Assembly: GCF_032854445.1 (NCBI RefSeq) | Contig: NC_088301.1 | Coordinates: forward strand, 19,339,808-19,403,807 | Length of the DNA: 64,000 nt | Reading direction: 5' to 3' | Origin: Liolophura sinensis | Taxonomy: Eukaryota; Mollusca; Polyplacophora; Chitonida; Chitonidae | In this document: in pieces, positions 50,157-60,375 of the stretch | Layout: each line of letters opens with the position of its first letter | Numbering within the stretch: the stretch's first letter is position 1 | Program-made: the position numbers and the translations under genes | The notes under the pieces: generated by a model | What the model was told of the DNA's origin: nothing | Databases searched by the model: none | The model's input: the letters and a program-made list of their open reading frames with translations, nothing else

Positions 50157-50256
50157 TTCACCGCCATTATACATTTAGGCCCATAAGTGACTCATTTTGA
50201 GTATGTCGTTAAACAACAGTCAAATAAATAATTTCAAATAAATAAATAAATAGGCT
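50157..50256 (+). mobile_element. SINE 3' end fragment (GTTAAAC variant)
   Basis: TTCACCGCCATTATACATTT leads to CCATAAGTGACTCATTTTGA, then GTATGTCGTTAAACAACAGT and a tail of CAAATAAATAA repeated twice. The order of blocks is that of the shared SINE 3' module, here with GTTAAAC rather than GTAAAAC, so it probably belongs to a sister subfamily. The doubled tail suggests slippage. Confidence 0.6.
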
Positions 50257-50300
50257 GCCAGTTGTATCTGGTATATAGCCATTAATATATATTGTATGTG

Positions 50301-50330
50301 ACAACAACAACAGCAACAACAGTAACAACC
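50301..50330 (+). repeat. CAA-type trinucleotide repeat
   Basis: An imperfect run of about nine CAA/CAG/TAA-type triplets (ACAACAACAACAGCAACAAC). It is a simple repeat with no reading-frame context. Confidence 0.85.
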
Positions 50331-51266
50331 ATGGACACCAGTCCCATTGGGCCAAGTGTTGCCATTCTTTTCAGCTTCCTTAGTCCATGTGCCGAGGGCG
50401 TATTCAGACGTCAGCTGATGCGTGCATGCATGACAGTGTGGGATGTCATAAAATACAGTTGGGCCTGACCCGGTTTAAATATTCGTGCCAAAGATCGAAG
50501 TCGTAAAGTGTGTAACAGCTGCTTGCGTATTCCAGTTGACTGCCATGACTGTGTCTTTTTTGTCCTTGAAATCTACACTTCAGGGGTGATGCCAGAAGGA
50601 TTTGGGGACCGATTGCTGCTCTAGAACGACTCGTATGAACGAACATAAACCCGACCCTAGCGATAAGTGGGAATTTGAATTCTACTTTAATCAGTGTCAC
50701 TGTCAACACATAACACGCAGCTATGATTCCGTCCGACAAATGTGACACGTATTTGTCCCGGCTACGTGAGGCCACGTGGCTGTCGCTGACACGCCCCTCC
50801 ATTCACAAGCGTCTACGGACGGTCAGTTAGGGTCACCCAATGTTATCGCCCCTTTCTGGCAGGCCCTAGGGAGGGTAAATCACGGTCTAATTACACAGAC
50901 TCCCATGCTGTAATTACACATAACGACAAATAAAGTAACAAAGCAACCAGACCTAATACGAGCACGGCATGACTGCTGGTCCTGTCACCTCTGATATGTG
51001 GGGTGTATGGGTGTGAGACATAGGGTTGGGGAGATTGCACCAGCGCCTTGGAGAACACACCACTGTGGGCGTTACTTGCAAACCATGATGCAATGGTTTC
51101 AAATGATTTTCACAGATTTGATTTGCATGAAATAAAAGGAAAGTGACTCTGAGTGCTGAAACCATAGTTGTCAGTCTATATTTCCGCTACTATATTTGTG
51201 CCGTCACAAGAAAAAATGTACAATAAAAAATACATAAATAGGTTTAAAACATGTCCCTGTCATATT

Positions 51267-51320
51267 AATAGAAAAATCTTGAAGACGACCATAGCATCAA
51301 GCAAATAAATAAAGAAAGAA
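51267..51320 (+). mobile_element. SINE tail fragment
   Basis: ATAGAAAAATCTTGAAGACG followed by ATCAAGCAAATAAATAAAGA matches the last 50 bases of the SINE module, with substitutions. It lies about 110 bases left of a SINE on the other strand. Confidence 0.5.
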
Positions 51321-51428
51321 TTTAGTCATTCATGCTTCAGGGATTCTGGAAGTGATGAATTGCTAACGTGGTGATCTGGGACAAGTCGATGGTTGGTTGG
51401 ATATTTACACATGTATTTTTCTGCATTG

Positions 51429-51602
51429 TATTTATTGATTTATTTGTTTGTTTGGTGTTTTACGTCCTACTGAAGAATATTTTGCACTTATACGCCCGGA
51501 GAGGAAGCCAGCGTTAGCTGAACTATTATTCACAGTGGCCGCATTGGTGAGAGGTTAGTGCGCCGCGCTGACATGCTAACCACTCCGGCCATGGAGGAGC
51601 CA
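51429..51602 (-). mobile_element. SINE with tRNA-like head, internally deleted
   Basis: Read on the minus strand it begins with a tRNA-like head (TGGCCGGAGTGGTTAGCATG, resembling the RNA polymerase III A box). It continues with CTCACCAATGCGGCCACTGT and CTGGCTTCCTCTCCGGGCGT, then jumps directly to ATAAGTGCAAAATATTCTTC and GACGTAAAACACC. It ends in an AAACAAACAAATAAAT tail. The central block with GGTCGTGGGTTTCC, present at 44.8 and 58.6 kb, is missing. This is the only copy here with a clear head, so it links the tRNA-derived 5' part to the common 3' module. Confidence 0.85.
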
Positions 51603-51628
51603 CTCTGCTATGTAAGATGAACACACAA

Positions 51629-51733
51629 ACAACTGCTCCTCATCAGTCACCTGGCAAACCTCTTGACTTAGCACCGCAGCCGAACCACCCAGAATTGGAT
51701 TCGATCACACGACCTTTAGGCCACGAGGATTAT
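51629..51733 (-). mobile_element. second SINE, 5' portion, minus strand
   Basis: On the minus strand: GGTCGTGTGATCGAATCC (tRNA B-box-like), then GGTGCTAAGTCAAGAGG, then TTGCCAGGTGACTGATGAGG and AGCAGTTG. I recall this order from another molluscan SINE that shares the same kind of 3' tail. Its 3' part is missing. It sits directly upstream of the first SINE on the same strand, so the pair is either an insertion into an older SINE or a composite. Confidence 0.5.
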
Positions 51734-51834
51734 TGGCTGATGTATAGAGAACAACGCCCAGTCTACTGTCATGCAGCGAATGCCGTGCTGCTTCGTGGCG
51801 TGAGATTGTCGTTTGATACTCTCAAAATGATGAT

Positions 51835-51908
51835 CTGTTAAATATAACACAAAGTCTGTTGTCAGAGTGATGCTAGATTGAATTTTGCCCTTGCAACAGA
51901 TTGTTTTG

Positions 51909-51973
<65 letters not shown>

Positions 51974-52005
51974 TGTATGGACAGATATTTTGTAATGTTA
52001 TATAT
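51835..52005 (+). mobile_element. MITE with a (TA)n expansion inside
   Basis: The left end (CTGTTAAATATAACACAAAG, TCTGTTGTCAGAGTGATGCT, AGATTGAATT) matches the 40- and 48-kb MITEs. At the position where those copies read CTGTTAAATATAAC or CTGTTATATAGAG, this copy runs into about 30 TA units (51910-51970). It then resumes weakly with GACAGATATTTTGTAATGTT. A clean right terminal repeat is not present. Confidence 0.7.
51910..51970. repeat. (TA)n microsatellite inside the MITE
   Basis: About 61 bases of perfect TA. It starts where related copies have TTATATA, so the microsatellite probably grew from the element's own sequence. Confidence 0.95.
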
Positions 52006-53088
52006 GGTTTCATTAACGGATGCAGGTTAACATGCCTCTTGGAAGAACTTTCATGGTATTGACTTCAAAAAGCAAACTGCAACCAAACTTCATTCGCAAG
52101 GATTCTTTCTGGGAAAACAGTGAACAAAAGGTCAGTTGTGAAAATCAAGAGTATAGTCAGCAAAACAGTGTTCAAATTGTTTATTCAAAAATGGAACTTA
52201 TTTTCAAAACTGATAAGACAATCCAGGACTTAATAATCCATCACCTGGTCAGTTAGACAATCAAACGAAAGTGCTTTACGGCAAGGTAGTGTTATTGTTT
52301 CTAAAATACAGCTTTTCTCGAAAAGGAAATGTATAAAAGTACCACGCCTTATGCATATCTGTGTATTGCAAAGGTCCACCCTTGCCCATCCCATATCATG
52401 CACGTGTCACCCTCATGCTCAGCAGTCCGTTTCCGCTTAAATATTCAGTTTCATCTTTCCGACGCCACCGTAATTGTATGCATGAAGTTTTTATGTAATC
52501 ACTGACATGGGGATTATTCATTATTCAAGAAATCACATGGTCCATCCATTATTCAACAATGCGAATTCTCCAAATAACTGCTGATCATCACGTTATGATG
52601 TAAGGTTATATAACGAATAATTAGGCGCTAGTTCCTGGTGCTAATCACCTCAGTAAATATGATCATTTATTATATTTACAGGCAACGTGGATTTCACGGT
52701 CTGATCAATGGTGTATTGCCATATTCTCTGATTTACAATCTACTTACTTGCTGCATGCAATGCTAGAATTCCTATACTTAAATGTTCAGCGATTACTGTA
52801 TGTGTTTTACACATATTGTGTAAATGTCTAGCTTTTACATGAAACACTCCACATCTATTAGATGAACTAAGTTATTTTTACTTGAGAAAGTAATTATTTA
52901 CATTGCGATAGCTACAGTCAGTAAACATGTACATGTTCAGGTATAGGGTGTATCTTAATCTCCATCCAAATAGCTAAAAGTTTACATTTGGCCATGTTTT
53001 GGCTTGTGTTTTTTGTTAAAGTTATGTATATTTAATCACTACTATTCTAAAGTATATAGGCCTGTACAAATCTAGGCTGCACCTTTTT
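52006..53088. other. AT-rich non-coding stretch
   Basis: No gene recognised. A 78-codon frame (52020-52256) begins at the MITE edge; it is polar and Lys/Gln-rich with no domain. Confidence 0.5.
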
Positions 53089-53333
53089 GAGTGAGTGAAT
53101 AAGTGAGTGCTTGGGGTTTAGAGTCGCGCTTAACAATTCTTTTAGTCATATGACGACGAAGAAGTCCTTGCAGTGCATGTAATGTGCATCTTTGTTGCGT
53201 GACGGATTTCCACCATTCTTTTATCTAGTGCTGCTTCATTGAGACGCCTTACCGAAGGCAAGTAAGGCGCCCCAACCGAGCCATTATACTGATACGGGTC
53301 AACCACACGTTGCACTTCCCCTTAATGCTGAAT
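53089..53333 (+). mobile_element. SINE of a different molluscan family, 3' truncated
   Basis: Opens GAGTGAGTGAATAAGTGAGT, then CTTGGGGTTTAGAGTCGCGC, then AGTCATATGACGACGAAGAA. It continues with GGATTTCCACCATTCTTTTA, CTAGTGCTGCTTCATTGAGA, AAGGCAAGTAAGGCGCCCC and GATACGGGTCAACCACACG. I recognise this order of blocks from molluscan genomes, where it runs further before ending. Here it stops near CCTTAATGCTGAATG. It carries scattered substitutions and no open frame. Confidence 0.8.
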
Positions 53334-55807
53334 GTCCCCCTTTTTGAGCAAATATTTCAGCAAAGGTTTACTCATAACCGGTAAAGGTTTATCAACATAA
53401 ATGTTAAACCCTGACATTACAAAATGAAAATACGTATACTTTAATAGGAAGTGAAACTTTACTGAATCGGATGCAGCCAGTGCAGCTGAACCTTTTACAG
53501 TAAACGTTTATGGGAAACTGTAACAGTGTGATTGATCGATGAAATGGTCCATTAACTGGTTAAAAGTAATGGTTGAAACTTGAAGTTTTGCAGTGATACA
53601 CATGCACGTGGATATACACTGTTTTTGCCTAAAATTTCAAACAGAGTACTGCTCGATTCTGAGAGTGCTATTTATCTTGGAAAGATGATTTGGGAGTAGT
53701 TTGGAAGGTATATCTGGTGGAAACTTTACGTTTGAGCACCAATAGTAATATGGTATGCATCTTTTCATATGAACAACACAATTATGCCTGTGTTGATACC
53801 CAGAGAAACAGTAATGTAACGGTACAGTACAGTAATATACTAAGCAAAATGGAAAAAATGGAGAGCATCGTGTTCGTCATGGTCTCTCTTTTATACCTAT
53901 ACAGAGAGTTGTGCGAAACAGTGATGTATTCTGGGTGTATCGGCCTACATGATGAAAGAAAAATGACAAATATGTCAAGCATGGTTTTATGTATGACACT
54001 CCTTTTATGACAATTATATAGACCGTCGTAGACTGTCTAGGATTTAGTGTGATATAGATTTAGCGCCATTTAACAACCTCGTATGTAAATGGCTCTTAAC
54101 GTAGCATTACTTATACAGACATGAAATTATGGAGGTTTCAGACTGTAGACGCTGACATCTGTTCGAGACAAATTACCACCGTCATTAGTAGGTACGTCGG
54201 AAAGTATGATTGCTCGGCCAGCAGAAAGCTCGCATTGGCCACATCTATTCCGCTGCGGTGACCATTTCCGTTCTGTGATTTTAGTACGCCGGGTGCGCGC
54301 CTTGCTCGTTAGCAGCTAGATGCGACAGGACATCATTAGGCTTCCGCGCACTGTATACATCATCCGGTCCAGGATCAGACGGACCGAGTGCCAGGACAAG
54401 GTTACTAACCATCTACCCCCACCGCCAATGCATGCACGTCGTGGAATTCTGTAACGCCGTTCGCAGTGGTTGGCCTATACTGTCGACGAGCATAATGAGC
54501 CCATAGACAATTAGACTGGTTCCCCTTGTCCTTTCAAATGTGAAATATTATCTCATAAAAGTATAAAGAGAGGTATGAATTACAGCTCGCTTCCTATGTT
54601 GGTAGCTTGTTAACTCCCTTCATAAACTACAAACTATAAATGGTGACGTGACAAAATGCGATCATAAATCAGTGAGCGAGTGCTTATTCCGGAATGTTGA
54701 ATACTGGTATCCAGGATCACATGACTGCACCGTACCATCTGAATTACTGGAATGTCCACGCCATACCTGCATACATAAGGTATAGCCCTATGCCTCATGA
54801 AAGTACTAAATAATTTATTTGGATTCGGCTTTTTAAGCCCGGTAGTTAACAGCAATTTCACTTCCATAGCGGTGCATAGTGAAGCAACTGAGGTGCCGGT
54901 AGCCTAAATATCCACCGCCTCTGGGTATATACCTGAGAAACCTCCTGATGAAAGGTCGCCCGCCAATAGTGGACAGCATGGCGATCTCAACTGATAAAGA
55001 ACATATATTATCATCATCGTCATGTAGATGACATACAGACCGCTCGTCCAACAATGACGTCATAATGCTTTTTTTTTAAAAAAGAGGCTTATAACGACGA
55101 ACTTTGGTAAATATCCGATCAGTAGAAATCCAAAAGAATTTTTGCCATTTTTTTTTAAGAATAGCCCAAAACAATTGCCTTTCACATAATGTGAGCCTCG
55201 TCTGTGCACGTAATAAGTAATGGAGTTCTTTAAAAAAGCCCGGGTGACAAATAACTTCTTTCAAACTTTAGAATCATTTTAACACTAACATTAGTACGGG
55301 AAGGAGCCTGACATTTACTGAAAGGCAATTATTTGAGCTATTCCTGGTGAAGTCAGACAATTTGATTTGCTTAGCAAATATGTGCTGGTATATCCTCTTA
55401 AATTCAATTTCTAATAACCCCTGTATATAAATAACACCGAAGAACACCCAGTGTTTTAATCACCTTGAACTAACTCCTTTTTTCTTTTTGTAAGCTTATT
55501 GTCTGATTAACTACTGCATGCCTCTGTTGGCATATAAAAAAAGGTACGGTGGCATCTTTCGACACATCATAGGCCTATAAAATACCAAAGTCATGAACTG
55601 GCCAACGTTGCAGCTTTTATACATGAATGTCAAAAAGTTGGTTTTGAAACTCAAGGGCCTATATACGAAAATTCGACATATAAATGCGACACAAACACAA
55701 CAGGTATCCATGAAATCTCTTCACATATATCACCACTGAAAATGTTAAGAATACAGGCGTCGTAATAGATATTACTATACTATACCAGCAATCAAAAATG
55801 AACGCTC
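53334..55807. other. unique non-coding stretch, no gene seen
   Basis: No gene recognised. The 106-codon plus-strand frame at 53690-54010 is Met-, Ser- and Cys-rich without a domain. TGACGTCA lies at 55055-55062, followed by a 9-T run. Confidence 0.5.
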
Positions 55808-55891
55808 CAGGTCAATAGCCACAAGGCCAGTTCCAAAAACAACCTTTAACACAAAACTTCCAAAGAAGTAAAAACATGTATATAAAGTACC
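55808..55891 (+). repeat. dispersed repeat, copy 2 (pair with 29.3 kb)
   Basis: CAGGTCAATAGCCACAAGGC, then TTTAACACAAAACTTCC, then TGTATATAAAGTACC. It matches 29259-29339 in the same orientation at about 70 percent. The TTTAACACA block recalls a SINE 3' end, but no AAATAAA tail follows. Confidence 0.45.
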
Positions 55892-56564
55892 GTGTCAAAC
55901 TAAAACGTATATATACAAAGAGAAGCAGTGAAGGTTTCCAATGATGTTGGGAAGACGCAAGGAATGTTAAGTCTAGCCCCATAGCCGGGTATCTTATGAT
56001 CTCATAATTTTAGTGTGGTATGTACAGCGTAGAGCAATGTGGTGACTGTTTCTGTACGGTGAACTCCGTATGTGTTGTACATTGTACAGGCCGATAAGAA
56101 CATGTTTTTCCTTCGACACAAAGCACCCATCAAATATAAATATGAATTATCTTGGGCTCTCACTTCTAGAGTTAATGAAGCAATCGGAATAACGGTACCT
56201 CTTTCTGGGAGGACACAGAATTCTAGTATTAAATGTGAGGATAAATCTGACACACTGGCAACCGTTTTATGTGGTTGTATATTAAATGCGATGGCAACAC
56301 ATCATTTTGAGTTATTCTAGACAAGTTCTGCTTAAGGCGTGGTGCTAGGGGGCGTGTAAATTGCTACTGTTTATGAATTTAGAATTGTTGGAATAAAAAC
56401 CCTGACCGGGGTAAACTGACCATTTGCCAGCTATCACACTGTCGTCGCTGCTCCAGTTTTACAGTCTATACTGTACGCCTTTAAACATATTCCACACTCA
56501 TACAATATAATAATAAGACTAACAGCTTAGAAAGTAACACCAGAGCTGCGAAGACAGGCAATAT
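55892..56564. other. unique non-coding stretch
   Basis: No gene recognised. Two overlapping frames of 82-83 codons on opposite strands (56002-56320) show no domain. Confidence 0.5.
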
Positions 56565-57120
56565 GGATGGTCACATAAAGTCACACCCCACATAGCTGTG
56601 TTGTCACATAAAGTGACGTCCTGAACTTTTTTGTTGCTTCCTGGAGTCACGTTCTTAATCACTGTGTTACCACAAGATTTACTGCGTTCCCAAATGAAGT
56701 CGCCCTTTGATATTATCCTGTTGTCATATGAAGTCACGACCTACTTTATTGCGTGGAACCCGTGCGGGCTGTGTTTTGACATAAAGCCATGGATCTTCTG
56801 TATGCACTGCGACAGACATGCCCTATATTTAATTCCCACCCTGCCCAGTTGTGTTATTCACAGAATTCTCATGTTGCATGACTGTTTTGTTCAGTGAATT
56901 AGTACCTCGATCACTGTGTTTTTCAATGAATTCCCACTATCCATCATTGTATTTTTCAGTGAATTCCCACCATGCACCATCCATGTTGTTTAATGGATTC
57001 ACACCCTGTGTGATTTTGTTGTTCAGTGCATTCTCATTGCGCATGGGTGGTTGTGTTGCTTTATGAATAAATGTTGTCCAATGGTTTATAAATACGTGTG
57101 TTGTTCAATGAAGTCCCACC
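56565..57120 (+). repeat. degenerate 33-bp tandem array, about 17 units
   Basis: Anchors of the type TCACATAAAGTCACACC (left part) and TTCAGTGAATTCCCACC (right part) recur. Clear anchor starts are 56571 and 56604, then 56891, 56923, 56956, about 56989 and 57023, giving spacings of 32-34. Because 33 is a multiple of 3, the array leaves false open frames (56631-56897 and 56851-57066). Divergence is high, so the array is old. No coding role is indicated. Confidence 0.75.
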
Positions 57121-58606
57121 CATGCACACTCCTGGTATAGAAAGTTGAGAAAGGTTGAGAAGGTAGAAGGTTGAAATTTTTCCACATCATACTTTATACT
57201 TATACACGAAAATATGATTTTGTGGCTGATGCGTTGGTTGCTCGAATGAATGTTGCTCTGTTTTTTTTTTTTTGTTTTTTTTTTGCCATATAACGGTTTC
57301 CACATGGCCATGTTGTTGTTTCACCTTCTGGTTTATAAACTTTCGTTTAGACCTCGGAAGATACTGCAAATATTTGTAAACAAGGTGAGAGATATCAAAC
57401 GCAAAATCAAACTTAGTAATGTATCAACAATAACCGTTCTGTTTCACACAGAAATAGTGGGCCATATTGTGGAGTGGGCTGTTGTGTGGTGCGGGAGGCC
57501 GAGCGGCTGGTTTCACCTTTCTGTACACATACACAACCGGCGGGAACAGTTATGTAAGACCCAAGAACCGTTGATAAATATAACAGTCTTGTTTACGCTA
57601 ACGGGATGAAGTGGTGAATTTTGTTTCAATCCCCTCTTCAAAGTATACGTCACATGATATTTTTCGGTTGACTGGCAACAATCTGGGTCAAAATCTCATG
57701 GTTATCTCGACGAGTTTGGTTTCTGAAGTAACATGGATCAAAGAGACCAGAGGATATAACGGAAGGTATCGCCCTCATAAATAGGATTCTGCTTTTGCTT
57801 CACTATACACTGAGCAATCACGGCAAGTCGCGGCATGACGAAAAACGCTGAAAATGTGCTATTTAATACTAGATAGGCGTAACTTAACACACTGACTGTT
57901 CGGTTTGTATAACTTGAATACTTGAAAGAGAAGACAAATCATCCCGGACGCTGTCTTGCTAACCAGATGACTGTTTACGAGATCTTATACATGAGCAGCA
58001 TTCCACAAGTTTGAACATCACAAAAAATAGCTTCTGGCAAGAATCTCATTGCTTTATCAAACCGTACAACAGCCTCTCTTTTAAACTGCCAGCACACTTG
58101 TAAATGTAGGGTATTGTAGCCTGGCACACATCGTCTAACTCTTGAATAAGTCACTTGTTTATGTGTCTTAATATCTGACTTAAGTTTGTGTAAATTTCTT
58201 ACACTCACTGTGGGGTATTTCTTACAGATGTACACAACACCAGTGGTCTAAGACTGAATATATTAATTTGAATGATTTATCGTTTCTGTTCTGTGGATGT
58301 GCCCTTGGTACACGTAAGTACTTGGGTACCACCAACTGTTACATCCACTGGTCAGGCTGGTGTGATCACCGCATGGCTCCTTGCCTGTAGCCTTATGACA
58401 TTTCTGGGCATAACCGTCAGCATTTACTAAAGCGCATTTCGTTTTCTTTTCATGCTGCATATTTCAAGAACATTTCACTTATGAGGCGATGTTAGGTTTG
58501 TTGGTGAAAACTGGGACACACTATGAGGAAACCAAACCAGCTATTGGACAGGAAACCTGATAAACTTCCTCGGGAAAAGAGTCAGCCAAGCCAGCTAAAG
58601 TATTTC
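57121..58606. other. unique non-coding stretch
   Basis: A T-rich tract at 57260-57284 yields a Phe-rich start to a 119-codon frame (57250-57609) that looks spurious. No gene recognised. Confidence 0.5.
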
Positions 58607-58765
58607 TTTCTTTATTTATTTTTTAACTAGTGTTTTATGACGTACACAAGAATATGCACTTGGATATATACGATGCCAGTATGGTGGGAGGAAACCAGGC
58701 TTAGTCCGGTGGAAACCCACGACCATCTGCGGGCTGCTGGTAGACCTTCCCACGGAAGTAAGGTT
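58607..58765 (-). mobile_element. SINE, body plus 3' end, minus strand
   Basis: On the minus strand: CCGTGGGAAGGTCTACCAGC, AGATGGTCGTGGGTTTCCAC, CTGGTTTCCTCCCACCATAC, then ATATTCTTGTGTACGTCATA and AAACACTAG with an AAATAAATAAAG tail. It holds the central block missing from the 51.4-kb copy. The head is truncated. Confidence 0.87.
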
Positions 58766-60184
58766 TAAGAAATCCGTTACTTAGCAGTACCAGTATATGT
58801 GTAGTACACCTCTCTTGCAGGACATGATGGACAATGGTCCGACATGACTTGTATAAACATCACAATACATACACAACTATAACATTTATTCTGATCCAAC
58901 AAGCCTCTGATCCCTACTGTCGTTTGTGTGCTAATCGCTCGTCATTATTTTAGACTGCATTGTAAACAGGTCAGATCCCGGGGCTTGCTTCTGATGGTGG
59001 CCCCTCCATCGGGGAACAATATGACGGGGTGGATTGAACAAACCTGAAAGTCCCAAGAGGGGGGTCTAATTAGCCAGTCCCCGTTAGTTTTAGTTAGAAC
59101 TCTGCTGTGAGACCACTCACTTTGCCCGCCATATTTATGCACCCGCCACTGTCTGTTTGAATAAAGAGGATAGCAATGGAGAGTCGGTGTGTATTGGTAT
59201 TAGCTTTTCTCTCTTTCACATGTTTGCTCCAACAGCATACCCTTGAGGAATGAGGATTGGTCCTGATCTAACCCATACAGAACTCCGCCACGACGTTTGT
59301 GTTTCTGTTTTGACAGATAAATGTCCACCGTGACGTCACCGTGGAAGGTGCAACCTACACCCAGCGTTACTCGACGTTTACGGATACATTTGGACAGTCC
59401 ATATATATAAGGACCGGAGTGGGGTGATCTAAAATATCTTACAGATGGCAGTTCTTCCTTCCCACTGGTTGATTCGGTGTCAGTGTAATGTGTGTGTGTG
59501 CGTGTGGTGCGGACTAGTGGAGGGAGGGGGGGGGGGTGTAATACCTGGTGTCTCCGACATGATACTTCAGTGGGGGCAGCACCTCGGAAGCATGAGCTCG
59601 CCCTGCCACAAGTAGACAATATATGTACACACACCTATTGTTAAATTGTTAAGTACGATGTAAAACCCCAAGTATGCATACATAATTACATTGCACGCAT
59701 TAGGTGTCCGTGGTACGTAGCTGAAAACTGTTTGCGTTCATACTTCGTCTGTAACTAGTGTGGCTCGCTAGTCCAAATTTATATCCACTTGGACTAAATA
59801 TCCATTTGGACAAGCAATATGTGTCCATCGACAATGCTTTGTCTACAGTATTGATGGTAGTCTAATTTGAATCTCCGATGTAGCGTAGATGCTCATTTGA
59901 CCTAGGTATAAAATGTGTGCCTGTAATTCTTTTGGATACATTTAGGCAACAATGAAATATAGCTTTCCTAATAGGTATCCGTGATTCATCGACTATGACC
60001 GATACATATTTGCATGCACATTTCTTCTCTAGTCCTATTCAAAGCCTATTGATACTCACTGTACAAATATGTAACTAAAATAACTGCCCATCATATATGT
60101 CTTTGCAGTTGAACATGTACCTACTCATTTCCGGACAGCAATTAAATTGTCACGTGACATCAACTTGGCGGTAAAATAAAGATG
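58766..60184. other. non-coding stretch with promoter-like block
   Basis: No gene recognised. A 144-codon minus-strand frame (59200-59634) crosses an 11-G run and a GT-rich tract; its length fits chance. Between 59771 and 59810, TCCACTTGGAC and TCCATTTGGAC occur close together and form an imperfect palindrome with GTCCAAAT. Confidence 0.45.
59331..59412. promoter_or_regulatory. candidate CRE plus TATA-like box
   Basis: TGACGTCA at 59331-59338 is followed about 60 bases later by CCATATATATAAGG (59399-59412), which is TATA-like on either strand. On the plus strand a start near 59435-59440 would precede an ATG at 59445 opening a 56-codon frame. Motifs this short can be chance, and no transcript evidence is available. 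Confidence 0.2.
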
Positions 60185-60315
60185 GTGAAGGTTATACATG
60201 GAACATTTTCACGCTCGAAGAACCTTTCTATTCTCTCTCCTCGCACATGGTTCTACGTGGAACCTCAGTTATTTGTGAGAAACCCTGAAAAACATTTTTT
60301 TCTAAGAGTGTATGT
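60185..60315. mobile_element. possible MITE end
   Basis: The block GAACCTTTCTATTC, then TGGTTCTACGTGGAACCTC, then TTTTTTTCTAAGAGTGTA ends in TCTAAGAGTGTA. The reverse complement, TACACTCTTAGA, is a terminal sequence I associate with widespread animal MITEs. The matching left terminal repeat was not found, so the call is weak. Confidence 0.25.
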
Positions 60316-60375
60316 ACATATTTGCTATATGCTATTGTGATAATGGTCCACTACATGGAGTCCATTTGGTCTTCA

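Noticed and set aside
56631-57066. Two plus-strand frames of 88 and 71 codons
   Set aside because: They lie in the 33-bp tandem array, whose period is a multiple of 3 and keeps frames open.
57250-57609. 119-codon frame starting with a Phe-rich, membrane-like stretch
   Set aside because: The hydrophobic start is only the translation of a T-rich tract; the rest has no domain.
59399-59412. SRF CArG box
   Set aside because: CC and GG are separated by ten A/T bases rather than six; better described as TATA-like.
59200-59634. 144-codon minus-strand open frame
   Set aside because: Length fits chance. It includes a poly-Pro stretch from an 11-G run and a Thr/His stretch from a GT-rich tract, and has no recognisable domain.
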